64,000 nt of DNA from Paenibacillus endoradicis (GTDB lineage Bacteria; Bacillota; Bacilli; Paenibacillales; Paenibacillaceae), in assembly GCF_024721975.1 (NCBI RefSeq), contig NZ_JANQBB010000005.1, positions 389,793 to 453,792 of the forward strand, read 5' to 3'. Under the pieces are notes generated by a model. It was given only the letters and a program-made list of their open reading frames with translations. It did no database searches and was not told the origin of the DNA. Shown in pieces: positions 8,542-18,384 of the stretch (its first letter is position 1; each line of letters opens with the position of its first letter). A program made the position numbers and the translations under genes.

Positions 8542-9750
8542 ATGAGAATAGTAAGTAGATTACTAACATGGACAATCATGATCTTGATACTTATTTGCTT
8601 CTCGCCAGTGGTAGAAGCTAGCAGTACACCAAGTAATGAATATTCTTCAGATATGACGTCAACTTGGGTTGAGGAACAAGTCAATTCACTTGATACAAAT
8701 ACAATAGAGCAGTATTGGGAGCAAATGGGTAATGAGTACAGTCAGTACTTTCCAAACAACCAGCTTCCTACCATTAATGAACTTATGTTCTCTGATCAAG
8801 GTAATAAATTTGAAGCTAGCACAATTATTAAAGGTATGTTCGCTTACTTCATTCAAGAAATCATCTATAACAGTAAACTTCTAATAATCATCGTAATGTT
8901 AGCGGTATTCAGTATGATGCTAGAAACACTGCAGAACGCATTTGAAAGAAATGCAATTAGTAAAGTTGCCTATTCCATCGTTTTCATGGTACTAGTCACA
9001 ATCGCAATTAATAGTTTCAGTGTAGCCATAGGCTACGCGAAGGAAGCGATTGAAGAGATGATCACATTCATGCTGGCCATGATTCCACTTCTACTTACAT
9101 TGTTAGCTTCGATGGGTGGTGTGGTTACGGTATCAGTTATGCATCCATTGATCATTTTTATGATTCATGTCGTTGGCACTTTAATCTATCTAGTTGTATT
9201 TCCATTGCTGTTCTTCTCAGCAGTTTTACATATTGTTAGTGCAATTACAGATCGTTTCAAAGTCACTCAGTTAGCCAATATGTTAAGAGGGGTCGCAGTT
9301 ACTATACTCGGTATACTATTGACTGTATTTCTCGGAGTCATTTCTGTGCAGGGAGCAACGAGTTCAATTACAGATGGAGTTGCACTGAGGACTGCCAAAT
9401 TCGTAACTGGTAACTTTGTACCTGTAGTTGGGAAAATGTTCTCAGATGCTGCTGACACCATTCTATCAGCTTCGTTGGTAGCTAAAAACGCAATCGGACT
9501 AGCAGGTGTTACTATTCTACTCGTAATTTGCGCTTTTCCTGCTATTAAGATTGTTGCACTAGCACTGATCTATCATGTTGCAGGAGCGATCATGCAGCCG
9601 CTCGGAGATTCACCTATAGCTGCATGTCTACAAACGATAGGAAAGACAATGCTGTATGTGTTTGCGGCGCTAGCGGCTGTAAGCCTAATGTTTTTCCTTG
9701 CAGTCACAATCATCATAACCGCAGGAAACGCCACCGTCATGGTTCGGTGA
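8542..9750 (+). CDS. spoIIIAE: stage III sporulation protein AE
   Basis: 402 residues with a signal-peptide-like N-terminus (hydrophobic residues 7-28 ending SPVVEA) and then at least seven hydrophobic segments in the second two-thirds. Family landmarks include SKLLIIIVMLAVFSMML, MIPLLLTLLASMGGV and PLGDSPIAACLQTIG. It is the largest polytopic subunit of the SpoIIIA complex. It follows spoIIIAD by 15 nt, with a GATAGGAGG ribosome site. Confidence 0.95.
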   Translation: MRIVSRLLTWTIMILILICFSPVVEASSTPSNEYSSDMTSTWVEEQVNSLDTNTIEQYWEQMGNEYSQYFPNNQLPTINELMFSDQGNKFEASTIIKGMFAYFIQEIIYNSKLLIIIVMLAVFSMMLETLQNAFERNAISKVAYSIVFMVLVTIAINSFSVAIGYAKEAIEEMITFMLAMIPLLLTLLASMGGVVTVSVMHPLIIFMIHVVGTLIYLVVFPLLFFSAVLHIVSAITDRFKVTQLANMLRGVAVTILGILLTVFLGVISVQGATSSITDGVALRTAKFVTGNFVPVVGKMFSDAADTILSASLVAKNAIGLAGVTILLVICAFPAIKIVALALIYHVAGAIMQPLGDSPIAACLQTIGKTMLYVFAALAAVSLMFFLAVTIIITAGNATVMVR

Positions 9751-9814
9751 CAAAGCCAAGTTATCGTAATTACAAACGAACAGTTTGAACTACCTATAAG
9801 GAGGTGAGGATAAT

Positions 9815-10531
9815 GTGCTAACCTGGCTAGGCGAATGGCTACAAAGCATAATCGCAGTAATTTTGTTGGCGGTAATTGTCGAATTAGTATTACCCAACAA
9901 CAAGATGCTACGATATTCGCGGTTAGTTATTGGGTTAATTTTGTTACTTACGATGCTCAATCCATTACTGAATATCTTTCAGAAAGATTTCACCTCACAA
10001 TTGGCGGCCAGCTATTCCTTATGGGATGAACAGTTTCAAGCAGATAAACTAAACGTTCCAACACTTGATGAAATTAATAAGCGTGCCACGCAATTGAAGG
10101 CTGATCGAGAGCAAGCTTCAGAACAATTAACAAAACTGGGATTAGAGGAAGCAATGAAGCAACAATTGCTTAATCAAACGGATGCTAACGTTCAACAGGT
10201 TGCTGTCCAATTAGGTTGGAACAAAGGTGCTGGTGCAGATCAATCACCATATATTGTTTCCATTACAGTTACGCTAAAACAAGCGCAATCAGAGACGAAA
10301 GTTGAAGAGGTAGTTGTTCAAGAGCCAATTATCGTGAGTGAAATCAAGGTGCAGGTTGATATGACCGAGAGTGAAGTCTCCGAATCTACAACTGAAAATG
10401 TTGATAAATTACCCGAGCAACAGAGTGACTTCTATGCAGTGCAAGATGAGCAAGCTTTACAAATCATATCCATCCTTACAACAGGTTGGAATGTTAAAGG
10501 AAATCAAATTTTCGTGCAGGCCAAAAAGTAG
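9815..10531 (+). CDS. spoIIIAF: stage III sporulation protein AF
   Basis: 238 residues from GTG 9815, which follows AAGGAGGTGAGGATAAT. Two N-terminal membrane segments (about residues 5-25 and 33-52) precede a soluble C-terminal domain; this is somewhat longer than the B. subtilis protein, with a Glu/Ser-rich insertion around residues 165-205. SpoIIIAF has a ring-building-motif fold and may stack with SpoIIIAG in the intermembrane space. Confidence 0.93.
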   Translation: MLTWLGEWLQSIIAVILLAVIVELVLPNNKMLRYSRLVIGLILLLTMLNPLLNIFQKDFTSQLAASYSLWDEQFQADKLNVPTLDEINKRATQLKADREQASEQLTKLGLEEAMKQQLLNQTDANVQQVAVQLGWNKGAGADQSPYIVSITVTLKQAQSETKVEEVVVQEPIIVSEIKVQVDMTESEVSESTTENVDKLPEQQSDFYAVQDEQALQIISILTTGWNVKGNQIFVQAKK

Positions 10532-10557
10532 CGGGTCATGAAATCGGAAGGCTTAAG

Positions 10558-11187
10558 GTGGTGAAATGGTTGAAATTTATTGAAAAGTGGTTTGGTGGTG
10601 GCCCTGGTGGTGAAAAACGTGTGAAAGTTATTCAGGGATTAGTCATCGTAGGAGCAATTGGCATATTCCTAATGCTTATTAACTCGTTTTTTTCATTCAA
10701 AGACATCGATACGGTTGACCAACAACCCTCTGCCGTTTCTACTACAGAGGAAGTTTTCCGTAATGGTGATACCGCAACTTCATCCTTTGCAAGTGTTGAG
10801 AGTCCACTAGAAGATAGACTCAAGGAAATACTTGAGAAGATGGTTGGAGTCGGAAAAGTAGATGTAATGGTAACCGTTGAATCTACGGAAGAAAAAGTCG
10901 TAGAGCGAGATATGAATACGAGTGAGAGTACGACCGAGGAAAATGATCGCAATGGTGGCTCAAGAAATATTACGACAGTAACCTCGGATGGAAAGGTCGT
11001 TTTGTATCAAGCCAATAACGGTGAACAACCTCTCATTACAAAAATTATCAATCCACGAATCCGTGGGATATTAATTGTAGCAGAAGGTGCAGAGGATGCA
11101 GCCGTACGGAAATTGATTATACAAGCAGTTGAAAAAGGAATGAATGTAGTGCCAACAAGAATTTCCGTAGTGCCAAGTAAAAAATAA
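10558..11187 (+). CDS. spoIIIAG: stage III sporulation protein AG
   Basis: 209 residues from GTG 10558 or, one codon later, GTG 10561. A single membrane segment lies near residues 22-45, followed by a linker and the EscJ/PrgK-like ring domain (LKEILEKMVGVGKVDVMVT ... ILIVAEGAEDAAVRKLIIQA). In B. subtilis SpoIIIAG forms a large ring in the space between forespore and mother cell. The acidic, Ser/Thr-rich insertion around residues 115-145 is typical of family variation. Confidence 0.94.
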   Translation: MVKWLKFIEKWFGGGPGGEKRVKVIQGLVIVGAIGIFLMLINSFFSFKDIDTVDQQPSAVSTTEEVFRNGDTATSSFASVESPLEDRLKEILEKMVGVGKVDVMVTVESTEEKVVERDMNTSESTTEENDRNGGSRNITTVTSDGKVVLYQANNGEQPLITKIINPRIRGILIVAEGAEDAAVRKLIIQAVEKGMNVVPTRISVVPSKK

Positions 11188-11209
11188 TGACTATATGGAG
11201 GGTTTTATA

Positions 11210-11830
11210 ATGAATACAAAAAGACAAACGATTTGGTTGATTTCAATGCTTAGTTTAATGGTGGTATTATCCGCATACTATTTGTTCACACAAGATATTG
11301 GTGGTAAAGATAAAGTGACTGACGCAACTAATTTGCAAAATGTAGCTGAAGTTAGCACTCCAGAAGGTCAAGATGCGACTGCAGTATCAGGTACGAATGA
11401 GGATGGTTCTACTTACACGATTAGTGCATTAGACCAAGAAGTATTGGAACAATTACAAGCAGATGGTTATTTCAAAGCTGGAGAAATCAGCCAATTACTT
11501 ACAAAACGTGAACAACAATATGAGGCGGAAAATAATCGTATTATGTCAGTTATTGCTGATGTGAGTGTCGATGAAGAAACATCTATAGCAGCATTAGCTG
11601 AAATGGATAAATTGGAAGAAAAAATGGCTAAAGTGACACAACTTGAGAACGACTTAATGCAAACGTATGAAGTTGCCCTTGTATCTGAAGAATTAAATGA
11701 TAAATATAAAGTTGTCGTTACAAGTGATTTATTAGAGAAAAAGCAAGCTGCTGAAATTATTGATCAAGTGATTACTGTGATGGAAGTAAGACCTGAGCAA
11801 GTCTCCGTGCAATTTATTCCAAACCCTTAG
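11210..11830 (+). CDS. spoIIIAH: stage III sporulation protein AH
   Basis: 206 residues from ATG 11210 behind GGAGGG (the open frame extends five codons upstream). N-terminal membrane anchor MNTKRQTIWLISMLSLMVVL, then a periplasmic-type part and a C-terminal YscJ/FliF-like domain (LVSEELNDKYKVVVTSDLL). SpoIIIAH binds SpoIIQ of the forespore to form the channel. Last gene of the spoIIIA operon; a hairpin follows. Confidence 0.94.
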   Translation: MNTKRQTIWLISMLSLMVVLSAYYLFTQDIGGKDKVTDATNLQNVAEVSTPEGQDATAVSGTNEDGSTYTISALDQEVLEQLQADGYFKAGEISQLLTKREQQYEAENNRIMSVIADVSVDEETSIAALAEMDKLEEKMAKVTQLENDLMQTYEVALVSEELNDKYKVVVTSDLLEKKQAAEIIDQVITVMEVRPEQVSVQFIPNP

Positions 11831-11852
11831 AAAAAAAGTAATCACTTCTGTG

Positions 11853-11900
11853 GATAACTCCAGTTATAAGTAGACATAATCTACTTATGATGGAGTTATC
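11853..11900 (+). terminator. terminator hairpin after spoIIIAH
   Basis: GATAACTCCAGTTATAAGTAGA pairs almost perfectly with the matching arm ending GGAGTTATC around a 5-nt loop. The T-run is weak (TTC). Confidence 0.7.
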
Positions 11901-11941
11901 TTCAAATCTCATAAAAAAAAATTCGTGTTATTGTCTATTTG

Positions 11942-11950
11942 TGATATAAT
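11942..11950 (+). promoter_or_regulatory. extended -10 promoter of accB-accC
   Basis: TGATATAAT, a perfect extended -10, lies 38 nt before the accB ATG, with no strong -35. No FapR-type site was recognised. Confidence 0.6.
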
Positions 11951-11988
11951 GTTAGACGTTATGTGAAAAATGAGGAGTGATTACGTTC

Positions 11989-12480
11989 ATGTTTAAGTTG
12001 AGCGAGATTAAAGAAATAATCAAGCTGGTAGATCAAACATCCGTTGAAGAGCTCGAGATCGAAAATGAAGGCACTCGCCTGCATATTCGTAAACCAAGCA
12101 AATCTGAAGTGGTTACTGTTCAGACGGCTCCAGTTATGCATACATATACGCAACCAGCTGTTCAACAACAGTCAACTGCAAGTCAGCCAGTCGTACAAGC
12201 TGAAGTAGCTCCTGTTCAACCAGAAGCATCTTCTGAGCAGTATCACAAAATTACATCTCCAATGGTAGGTACTTTCTACAGTTCACCAACACCAGATGCA
12301 TCTGTATTCGTTAACGTTGGCGATCGAGTGAATACGAAGTCAGTTGTATGTATTCTTGAAGCAATGAAGCTTATGAATGAACTAGAAGCAGAAGTTAATG
12401 GCGAAATCGTTGAAATTTTAGTAACGAATGGCCAATTGGTTGAATTTGGTCAACCATTGTTCCTAGTGAAAGCGGACTAA
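11989..12480 (+). CDS. accB: biotin carboxyl carrier protein of acetyl-CoA carboxylase
   Basis: 163 residues from ATG 11989 after GAGGAGTGA. The N-terminal helix region is followed by a Pro/Ala/Gln-rich linker (about residues 48-82) and the C-terminal biotinyl domain with the thumb region and the biotin site EAMKLMNE. It carries biotin between the biotin carboxylase and carboxyltransferase steps of malonyl-CoA synthesis. Cotranscribed with accC, 47 nt downstream. Confidence 0.97.
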   Translation: MFKLSEIKEIIKLVDQTSVEELEIENEGTRLHIRKPSKSEVVTVQTAPVMHTYTQPAVQQQSTASQPVVQAEVAPVQPEASSEQYHKITSPMVGTFYSSPTPDASVFVNVGDRVNTKSVVCILEAMKLMNELEAEVNGEIVEILVTNGQLVEFGQPLFLVKAD

Positions 12481-12527
12481 TCGTTTGCCACTACAAGAAT
12501 TTAATGGTTGAAAGGGGTTCGTCATTC

Positions 12528-13883
12528 GTGAAATTCCAAAAAATATTAATTGCGAATCGTGGAGAAATTGCGGTTCGAATTATTCGAGCTTGTCGTGAAC
12601 TTGGTATTCAAACTGTAGCTGTATATTCTGTTGCTGACCGTGATTCGTTACATGTCAAGCTAGCAGATGAGGCTTATTGTATTGGACCAATTGCTTCCAA
12701 AGATAGCTACTTAAATCTAACAAATATTATGAGCGTTGCCACAATTACGGAATGTGATGCTATTCACCCAGGTTATGGGTTTTTAGCTGAAAATGCTGAT
12801 TTCGCAGAAATTTGTGAATCATGCAATATTACATTCATCGGACCTTCACCTGAAGCAATTAGCAAAATGGGCGATAAGGCAGTTGCAAAACTTACGATGA
12901 AGAGTGCGAATGTACCTATCATTCCTGGTTCAGATGGTCTAATTGAAGATATGGATGAAGCCATTATGGTTGCGCGCGATATCGGATATCCTGTCATTAT
13001 TAAAGCTACAGCGGGCGGCGGTGGTAAAGGTATTCGTATTGCTGAAGATGAAGATAGTCTGATTACCCAAATCGCTACTGCACAACAGGAAGCTCAAAAA
13101 GCTTTCGGTAATGGTGGAGTTTACTTGGAAAAATATTTGACTGGTATGAAACATGTTGAAGTTCAAATTATGGCTGATAAGCATGGTAATGCGATTCACC
13201 TGTTTGAACGAGATTGTTCTGTACAACGTCGTCGTCAGAAATTAATTGAGGAAGCTCCTTGTTCTATGCTTTCTCCGGAACTTCGTACGGCGATGGGGCA
13301 AGCAGCTGTTCGTGCTGCGCTTGCAGTTAATTATTCTGGCGCAGGAACGTTAGAGTTTCTTCTAGGTCCTGACGATCAATTCTATTTCATGGAAATGAAT
13401 ACACGTATTCAAGTTGAACATCCTGTTACAGAGATGATCACGAATACGGATCTGATTAAGGAAATGATCTCGGTAGCTGAAGGTAATCCACTTTCAATAT
13501 CTCAAGAAGATCTAAGTATAAATGGTTGGTCAATTGAATGTCGTATCAATGCAGAAGATTCTGAACGTAACTTCATGCCATCTGCAGGGAATATTTCATT
13601 CTACTTACCACCTGGCGGTAACGGTGTTCGTGTAGATAGCGCAGTTTATCCAGGATACACTATATCACCGCATTATGATTCTATGATTGCAAAACTTATT
13701 GTATGGGCACCAACTCGTAATGAAGCGATTAGTCGTATGAAGCGTGCTTTGCAGGAATTTGCGATTGATGGAATTAAGACAACTATTCCGTTCCATTTGA
13801 AAGTGCTTGAGCATGAGAAGTTCATTAGTGGTGACTTTGACATTAAGTTCCTTGAGGAACATGATATTAATGGTACAGCTTAA
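12528..13883 (+). CDS. accC: acetyl-CoA carboxylase, biotin carboxylase subunit
   Basis: 451 residues from GTG 12528 ([20 protein letters not shown]), which follows GAAAGGGG and gives the family N-terminus; the frame is open 24 nt further upstream. ATP-grasp enzyme that carboxylates biotin on AccB with bicarbonate and ATP. Visible motifs are [14 protein letters not shown], the Gly-rich ATP loop [40 protein letters not shown] and the C-terminal biotin carboxylase domain. Confidence 0.97.
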   Translation: MKFQKILIANRGEIAVRIIRACRELGIQTVAVYSVADRDSLHVKLADEAYCIGPIASKDSYLNLTNIMSVATITECDAIHPGYGFLAENADFAEICESCNITFIGPSPEAISKMGDKAVAKLTMKSANVPIIPGSDGLIEDMDEAIMVARDIGYPVIIKATAGGGGKGIRIAEDEDSLITQIATAQQEAQKAFGNGGVYLEKYLTGMKHVEVQIMADKHGNAIHLFERDCSVQRRRQKLIEEAPCSMLSPELRTAMGQAAVRAALAVNYSGAGTLEFLLGPDDQFYFMEMNTRIQVEHPVTEMITNTDLIKEMISVAEGNPLSISQEDLSINGWSIECRINAEDSERNFMPSAGNISFYLPPGGNGVRVDSAVYPGYTISPHYDSMIAKLIVWAPTRNEAISRMKRALQEFAIDGIKTTIPFHLKVLEHEKFISGDFDIKFLEEHDINGTA

Positions 13884-13909
13884 GCCATCAATACACTATG
13901 CAATATAGT

Positions 13910-13938
13910 TTGTCATAATTCTTACTGAATGTTATAGT
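13910..13938 (+). promoter_or_regulatory. sigma-A promoter of yqhY
   Basis: TTGTCA (13910-13915) and TATAGT (13933-13938) with an ideal 17-nt spacer, 68 nt before the yqhY start. Confidence 0.75.
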
Positions 13939-14005
13939 ATAGAAATAAGTAACGAAGGTAAGCATGACCTTAGGCAGGTATTGATTATTTGGAGGTGTAA
14001 CCAGC

Positions 14006-14410
14006 ATGAGTATTATTGCTGAATATGAAAAAACAGACATGGGTACAATTCAAATTGCCCCAGAAGTCATTGAAGTAATTGCAGGACTGGCGACGGTTGA
14101 AGTTGACGGAATTGCAGGTATGAGCGGTGGCTTAGCTGGTGGTATTGCTGAGCTTCTTGGTAAGAAGAACGTTGCTAAAGGCGTTAAAGTTGAAGTAGGA
14201 CAGAAAGAAGCAGCAGTTGATGTTTCTGTTATTATTCAATACGGACATAAAATTCCAGAAGTTGCTAATAATGTTCAAGAAAATATTAAACGCTCCATTG
14301 AAATGATGACTGGGCTTTCAGTTGTTGAAGTAAACGTACATGTTCATGATGTACACCTTAAACAGGATGAGAAAGTCGACAATGAAGATCAAGTGAAGCG
14401 TGTAAACTAG
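14006..14410 (+). CDS. yqhY: Asp23/Gls24 family protein YqhY
   Basis: 134 residues with a GGAGGTG ribosome site. The Asp23/Gls24 fold is seen in GTIQIAPEVIEVIAGLATVEV, GIAGMSGGLAGGIAEL and VEVGQKEAAVDVSVIIQYG. In B. subtilis yqhY sits right after accB-accC and its product modulates acetyl-CoA carboxylase activity, so the same order here suggests the same role. It has its own promoter. Cytoplasmic. Confidence 0.92.
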   Translation: MSIIAEYEKTDMGTIQIAPEVIEVIAGLATVEVDGIAGMSGGLAGGIAELLGKKNVAKGVKVEVGQKEAAVDVSVIIQYGHKIPEVANNVQENIKRSIEMMTGLSVVEVNVHVHDVHLKQDEKVDNEDQVKRVN

Positions 14411-14417
14411 AACAATT

Positions 14418-14458
14418 AACCCCCTTGTGTTGGGCTGAAGTGCTCGGCGAAGGGGGTT
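14418..14458 (+). terminator. hairpin after yqhY
   Basis: AACCCCCTT pairs with AAGGGGGTT around a 23-nt loop. A T-run is missing, so termination may be inefficient. Confidence 0.5.
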
Positions 14459-14479
14459 GATTACATTAATCTAGTTGTT

Positions 14480-14680
14480 GTTGGAATCGCCAGATTGTGA
14501 TCACCATCCTTCGCGTCACTAGCTTCATGCCATCTTCTTGGCTGGAGACAAACGAACGAACTGAACCTTCATTGGAAGCTTCGAGCTTTTGGATGCTCGT
14601 ATACACTAGTGTATACGTTGCTAGGATATGTTACTTGGCAGTGCTGACAGGCGAACGATTTGAACTTTCAATAAATCGAG
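14480..14680 (+). repeat. possible degenerate copy of the 187-bp structured repeat
   Basis: The 283-bp gap between yqhY and amaP contains CTAGCTTCATGCCATCTTC, TTGGCT and GAACCTTCATTGG in the same order as the 3' half of the 187-bp repeat, plus a perfect 20-bp palindrome (14598-14617, CGTATACACTAGTGTATACG) and TTTGAACTTTCAATAAAT near the right edge. Overall similarity is low; an alignment of all copies is needed to decide. Confidence 0.4.
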
Positions 14681-14693
14681 AGGATGAAGAACA

Positions 14694-15251
14694 TTGATCA
14701 GAGTAGTGGACAAGCTATTGTTGTTTTTATACAGCATTGTTATCGGAATTATTTCGGTAGTATTCGCATGTGTAGGCTTCGCTTGGATTAACGAATCACT
14801 TTCCATTGATTTCATTGAAACGCTATATTCCAATTCTAATTATCTTATTGCGCTAGCTATTGTCGGTATCGTATTGTTCTTAATTAGTTTACGATTCTTT
14901 GTAGTCTCACTTTCTCGCAGTACTGTTTCTTCTCAATCTGTTGATCAACGTACTGAATATGGTGACATTCGAATCTCGATTGAAACAATGGAAAATTTAG
15001 CGCTTAAAGCAGCTATGAAGATACGTGGCGTTAAAGATTTGAAAGCTAGAGTGAAAGCTACTGATACTGGTATGGATATTGTGCTCCGTACAGTTGTTGA
15101 CGGCGAAGTTTCTATTCCACAATTAACAGAGGAAATTCAGATCTCTGTGAAAAATTATTTGGAAGAAATAACTGGTATTCCCGTTACGAATGTATCTGTA
15201 TATATAGCGAACATTATTCAAACGAATACGATAAAAAGTCGCGTAGAATAG
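14694..15251 (+). CDS. amaP: alkaline shock response membrane anchor protein
   Basis: 185 residues from TTG 14694 (GAGAGG ribosome site). Two N-terminal membrane helices (about residues 8-30 and 50-75) are followed by an Asp23-like soluble domain with ISIETMENLALKAAMKIRG and TGIPVTNVSVYIANI. AmaP anchors Asp23-type proteins to the membrane; the nearby YqhY is the obvious partner. It overlaps nothing and is followed 13 nt later by a DUF2273 gene, a common companion. Confidence 0.9.
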   Translation: MIRVVDKLLLFLYSIVIGIISVVFACVGFAWINESLSIDFIETLYSNSNYLIALAIVGIVLFLISLRFFVVSLSRSTVSSQSVDQRTEYGDIRISIETMENLALKAAMKIRGVKDLKARVKATDTGMDIVLRTVVDGEVSIPQLTEEIQISVKNYLEEITGIPVTNVSVYIANIIQTNTIKSRVE

Positions 15252-15264
15252 AGGTGAGCTATCT

Positions 15265-15495
15265 ATGTGGAAAGATATTTGGCCTGTATATTGGAAAAGA
15301 ATAATAGGCGCTAGCATTGGGCTTTTCTTTGGAATTATTTATTTAATAGTTGGTTTTTGGGATATGCTATTTGTAGCATTGCTTGTAGGAGTTGGTTACT
15401 GGTTTGGAAAAGAGAAGGAATACGCTTCACATCCACTAGCACCATTAGAGCGGCTATGGCAGACTTTCTTAAAGCTATTTAGGCCATATCGCTAG
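15265..15495 (+). CDS. DUF2273 small membrane protein
   Basis: 76 residues. Two closely spaced hydrophobic segments (about residues 15-33 and 35-52) and the motif LLVGVGYWFGKEKE identify DUF2273, which regularly follows amaP. Likely part of the membrane envelope-stress complex with AmaP and an Asp23 protein; biochemical role unknown. Confidence 0.85.
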   Translation: MWKDIWPVYWKRIIGASIGLFFGIIYLIVGFWDMLFVALLVGVGYWFGKEKEYASHPLAPLERLWQTFLKLFRPYR

Positions 15496-15595
15496 AGCTG
15501 TGGTCTGCTCCGTACTTCGGATATCGTAAAATATTCGGGGCAGGGATGAGATCATAGATTACTGTTGATTTTGAGCAAATTGTTGTGGAGGGCAT

Positions 15596-16036
15596 ATGAA
15601 ACGTAGATTAGCGAGAGAAATGGTAGTATCAAGCTTGTATCAATTAGAGCTTAATGACGTAGAAGTATTTGAAGCGTTAGAAATGATAATTGAGGAAATA
15701 AAAGCAGATGATGAAGTAAGTGATAAAGTTAGTGATGAAGCGACTGATGAATTTGCACGTAAGTTACTTTTAGGTGTAAATGAACATAAAGCGGCTATTG
15801 ATGATCTGTTGACGAGTCATCTAACAGGGTGGCAGGTAGACCGACTATCAAGAGTTGATCTTCAAATATTACGACTTGCATGTTTTGAAATGGTATTCAG
15901 TAAAGATGCCCCACCAAAAGTAGCAGTTAACGAAGCTATTGAACTTGCAAAACATTTTGGTACTGATGAATCAGGCAAATTCGTTAATGGTGTACTAGCA
16001 AAATTACTGCAAAACCTAGATTTAGAAAAAGCATAA
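15596..16036 (+). CDS. nusB: transcription antitermination factor NusB
   Basis: 146 residues starting MKRRLAREMVVSSLYQLEL behind GTGGAGGG. All-helical NusB fold with SRVDLQILRLACFEMVF and VAVNEAIELAKHFG near the C-terminus. NusB acts with NusE (S10) in boxA-dependent antitermination on rRNA operons. An acidic insertion (about residues 35-50, containing DEVSDKVSDEATDE) is slightly longer than usual. Confidence 0.96.
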   Translation: MKRRLAREMVVSSLYQLELNDVEVFEALEMIIEEIKADDEVSDKVSDEATDEFARKLLLGVNEHKAAIDDLLTSHLTGWQVDRLSRVDLQILRLACFEMVFSKDAPPKVAVNEAIELAKHFGTDESGKFVNGVLAKLLQNLDLEKA

Positions 16037-16070
16037 GCTTGTCGCGAATGATGCGATAAGCTTCTTTCGT
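16035..16070 (+). terminator. weak hairpin after nusB
   Basis: AAGCTTGTCGC pairs with GCGATAAGCTT, starting inside the nusB stop codon and followed by CTTTCGTT. The short T-run suggests partial termination before folD. Confidence 0.45.
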
Positions 16071-16110
16071 TGTAAGGCATTAAAATCAAAAGTTGAGGGA
16101 GAGATAATTC

Positions 16111-16965
16111 ATGAGTGCACTAATTATTGATGGAAAACAAATTTCTGCTGATATGCGTAATGAAATGATTTCTGAGGTTGCTGAATTGAAACAAAAAGGA
16201 GTAACTCCTGGCTTAGCGGTAATATTAGTAGGTGAAGATGCTGCTTCAATAGTTTATGTTGGCTCAAAAGAAAAAGCATGCATTCAATTAGGTATGTATT
16301 CTGAAGTACATCGTATGGCTGCTGATAGCTCTGAAGAGCAGGTACTAGCTCTTATTGAGAAGCTCAACAATCAAGATTCTATTAATGGTATTCTTGTTCA
16401 ATTACCTCTTCCAAAACATATTAATGAAAAAGCAATTATTGATGCTATTCGTGTTGATAAAGACGTTGATGGTTTCCATCCTGAGAGTGTTGGTAATCTA
16501 GTTATCGGAGATGACAGCTTGTTGCCATGTACTCCAGCAGGTGTTATTGAATTAATTAAACGTAGTGGAGTAGATATTGCAGGTAAACATGCTGTTGTTA
16601 TCGGACGTAGTAATATTGTTGGTAAACCAGTCGCAATGCTATTACTTCGTGAGAATGCTACGGTAACGATCTGTCACTCTCGTACGGCAAATCTTGAAGA
16701 AATTGCAAAGCAAGCTGATATTCTTGTTGTTGCGATTGGGCGAGCTAATGCGATTGATAGTAAATTCGTAAAACCGGGTGCTGTCGTTGTTGATGTAGGT
16801 ATTAACCGACTTGATACTGGTAAATTAGCTGGTGATGTTGATTTCGAAAGCTGTCAAACTGTTGCTGGACACATTACACCTGTACCAGGCGGCGTAGGCC
16901 CTATGACGATTACAATGTTAATGAAAAATACAATTACAGCAGCAAAAAAAGTAAACGGGATGTGA
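16111..16965 (+). CDS. folD: bifunctional methylenetetrahydrofolate dehydrogenase/cyclohydrolase
   Basis: 284 residues. Interconverts 5,10-methylene-THF and 10-formyl-THF with NADP, supplying one-carbon units. Landmarks are ASIVYVGSKEKACIQLGM (with the catalytic Lys), ILVQLPLPKHI, DVDGFHP, VIGRSNIVGKPVA and the C-terminal PGGVGPMTITMLM. It has a GAGGGAG ribosome site and is followed after 7 nt by xseA. Confidence 0.97.
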   Translation: MSALIIDGKQISADMRNEMISEVAELKQKGVTPGLAVILVGEDAASIVYVGSKEKACIQLGMYSEVHRMAADSSEEQVLALIEKLNNQDSINGILVQLPLPKHINEKAIIDAIRVDKDVDGFHPESVGNLVIGDDSLLPCTPAGVIELIKRSGVDIAGKHAVVIGRSNIVGKPVAMLLLRENATVTICHSRTANLEEIAKQADILVVAIGRANAIDSKFVKPGAVVVDVGINRLDTGKLAGDVDFESCQTVAGHITPVPGGVGPMTITMLMKNTITAAKKVNGM

Positions 16966-16972
16966 GCCATTT

Positions 16973-18328
16973 ATGAGAAATGAGCCTCATATTTATACGA
17001 TAAAGGAAGTCAACAAATATATTCGGATGGCGATGGATGTAGATCCAGTATTATCTGATGTATGGCTTAGAGGTGAAGTATCTAACTTTACTCATCATTC
17101 AAGTGGCCATATGTATTTCACGTTGAAGGATAAAGAAAGTCGTATCAAATGTGTGATGTTTGCTTCTCATAATGCCAAACTGAAATTTATGCCACGAGAA
17201 GGGACAAAAGTTCTAGCTCGTGGTACCATTTCAGTATTTGAGCGAGACGGTGCATACCAGTTTTATGCGAATGCAATGCAGCCAGATGGTCTTGGTAGTT
17301 TGTATCTTGCATATGAACAATTGAAAGCTCGATTAGAGGAGGAGGGATTGTTTGCACAGACACGCAAACGAGCACTTCCTCTTTTTCCTAAGAGCATAGG
17401 TATCATTACTTCGCCAACTGGCGCAGCAGTTCGAGACATCATTACAACGATACAACGTCGCTATCCAATGGCCAATATGTTAATAGCACCAGTACAAGTA
17501 CAAGGTGAATTAGCTGCTCCATCGATTGTTAAAGCAATTCATATGATGAATGAAGCATCGCACTGTGATGTAATAATAGTCGGTCGTGGTGGTGGTTCAC
17601 TCGAAGAACTATGGGCCTTCAATGAAGAAATAGTTGTCAGAGCAATCGCTACTTCTCAAATTCCGATTATTAGTGCAGTAGGGCATGAAACAGATTTTAC
17701 GATATCTGATTTTGTTGCTGATATTCGTGCAGCAACACCAACTGCAGCAGCAGAACTAGCAGTTCCTCATGTTAAAGAGCTGACTTCGACAATTGCAAGA
17801 CTTAATGAAAAACTTCATTATGCGATGAATTCCAAGCTGGATCGATTAACCGAAAGACTTCGCAGAGCACAACAAGCCCCCACTTTTGTACAACCGAAAA
17901 GGTTCTTCCTGCAACAGGCTGAAAGAGTGGACTATTTGCAAACCGGTCTAAAAGTGAATTTGCGAAAACAATTGGATAGTCATAAACTTAAGCTGTCAGC
18001 ACAAGAAAGTAAGTTAGCTAGACTTCATCCAGAACATCGGATTAAGTTACTAGCGCGTAATGTCAGCTATTTAAAAAATCAATTAGATGATCAGATGAAA
18101 CGTGTTATTGATGGGAAAAAAGTACAGATTGTATCTAATATGAAACAATTGGATGCATTAAGTCCTCTCAAAGTAATGGCACGTGGCTATAGCTTGACCT
18201 ATACCGATAATCAACAGCTGTTGAAAAATATAGATCAGGTTAAAGTTGGAAATCATATTGAAGTCAGATTAGCAGATGGTACATTGAATTGCGAAGTACA
18301 GCAAATAACTAATAAGCTTTCGAAGTAA
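16973..18328 (+). CDS. xseA: exodeoxyribonuclease VII large subunit
   Basis: 451 residues. The N-terminal OB-fold (WLRGEVSNFTHHSSGHMYFTLKD is split here as WLRGEVSNFTHH and GHMYFTLKD) precedes the catalytic domain with GIITSPTGAAVRDI, GRGGGSLEELWAFNEE and SAVGHETDFT, and a long helical coiled C-terminus. ExoVII degrades single-stranded DNA from both ends. It pairs with the small subunit XseB encoded 56 nt downstream. Confidence 0.97.
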   Translation: MRNEPHIYTIKEVNKYIRMAMDVDPVLSDVWLRGEVSNFTHHSSGHMYFTLKDKESRIKCVMFASHNAKLKFMPREGTKVLARGTISVFERDGAYQFYANAMQPDGLGSLYLAYEQLKARLEEEGLFAQTRKRALPLFPKSIGIITSPTGAAVRDIITTIQRRYPMANMLIAPVQVQGELAAPSIVKAIHMMNEASHCDVIIVGRGGGSLEELWAFNEEIVVRAIATSQIPIISAVGHETDFTISDFVADIRAATPTAAAELAVPHVKELTSTIARLNEKLHYAMNSKLDRLTERLRRAQQAPTFVQPKRFFLQQAERVDYLQTGLKVNLRKQLDSHKLKLSAQESKLARLHPEHRIKLLARNVSYLKNQLDDQMKRVIDGKKVQIVSNMKQLDALSPLKVMARGYSLTYTDNQQLLKNIDQVKVGNHIEVRLADGTLNCEVQQITNKLSK

Positions 18329-18384
18329 CTTTTCATTAGGTGACAAGTTATTAGATAGCAATGAAAAGTTTGGAGGGATTCGTA

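Noticed and set aside
14497..14697. 66-codon plus-strand frame before amaP
   Set aside because: Lies in repeat-like, palindromic DNA, lacks a ribosome site and overlaps the amaP start.
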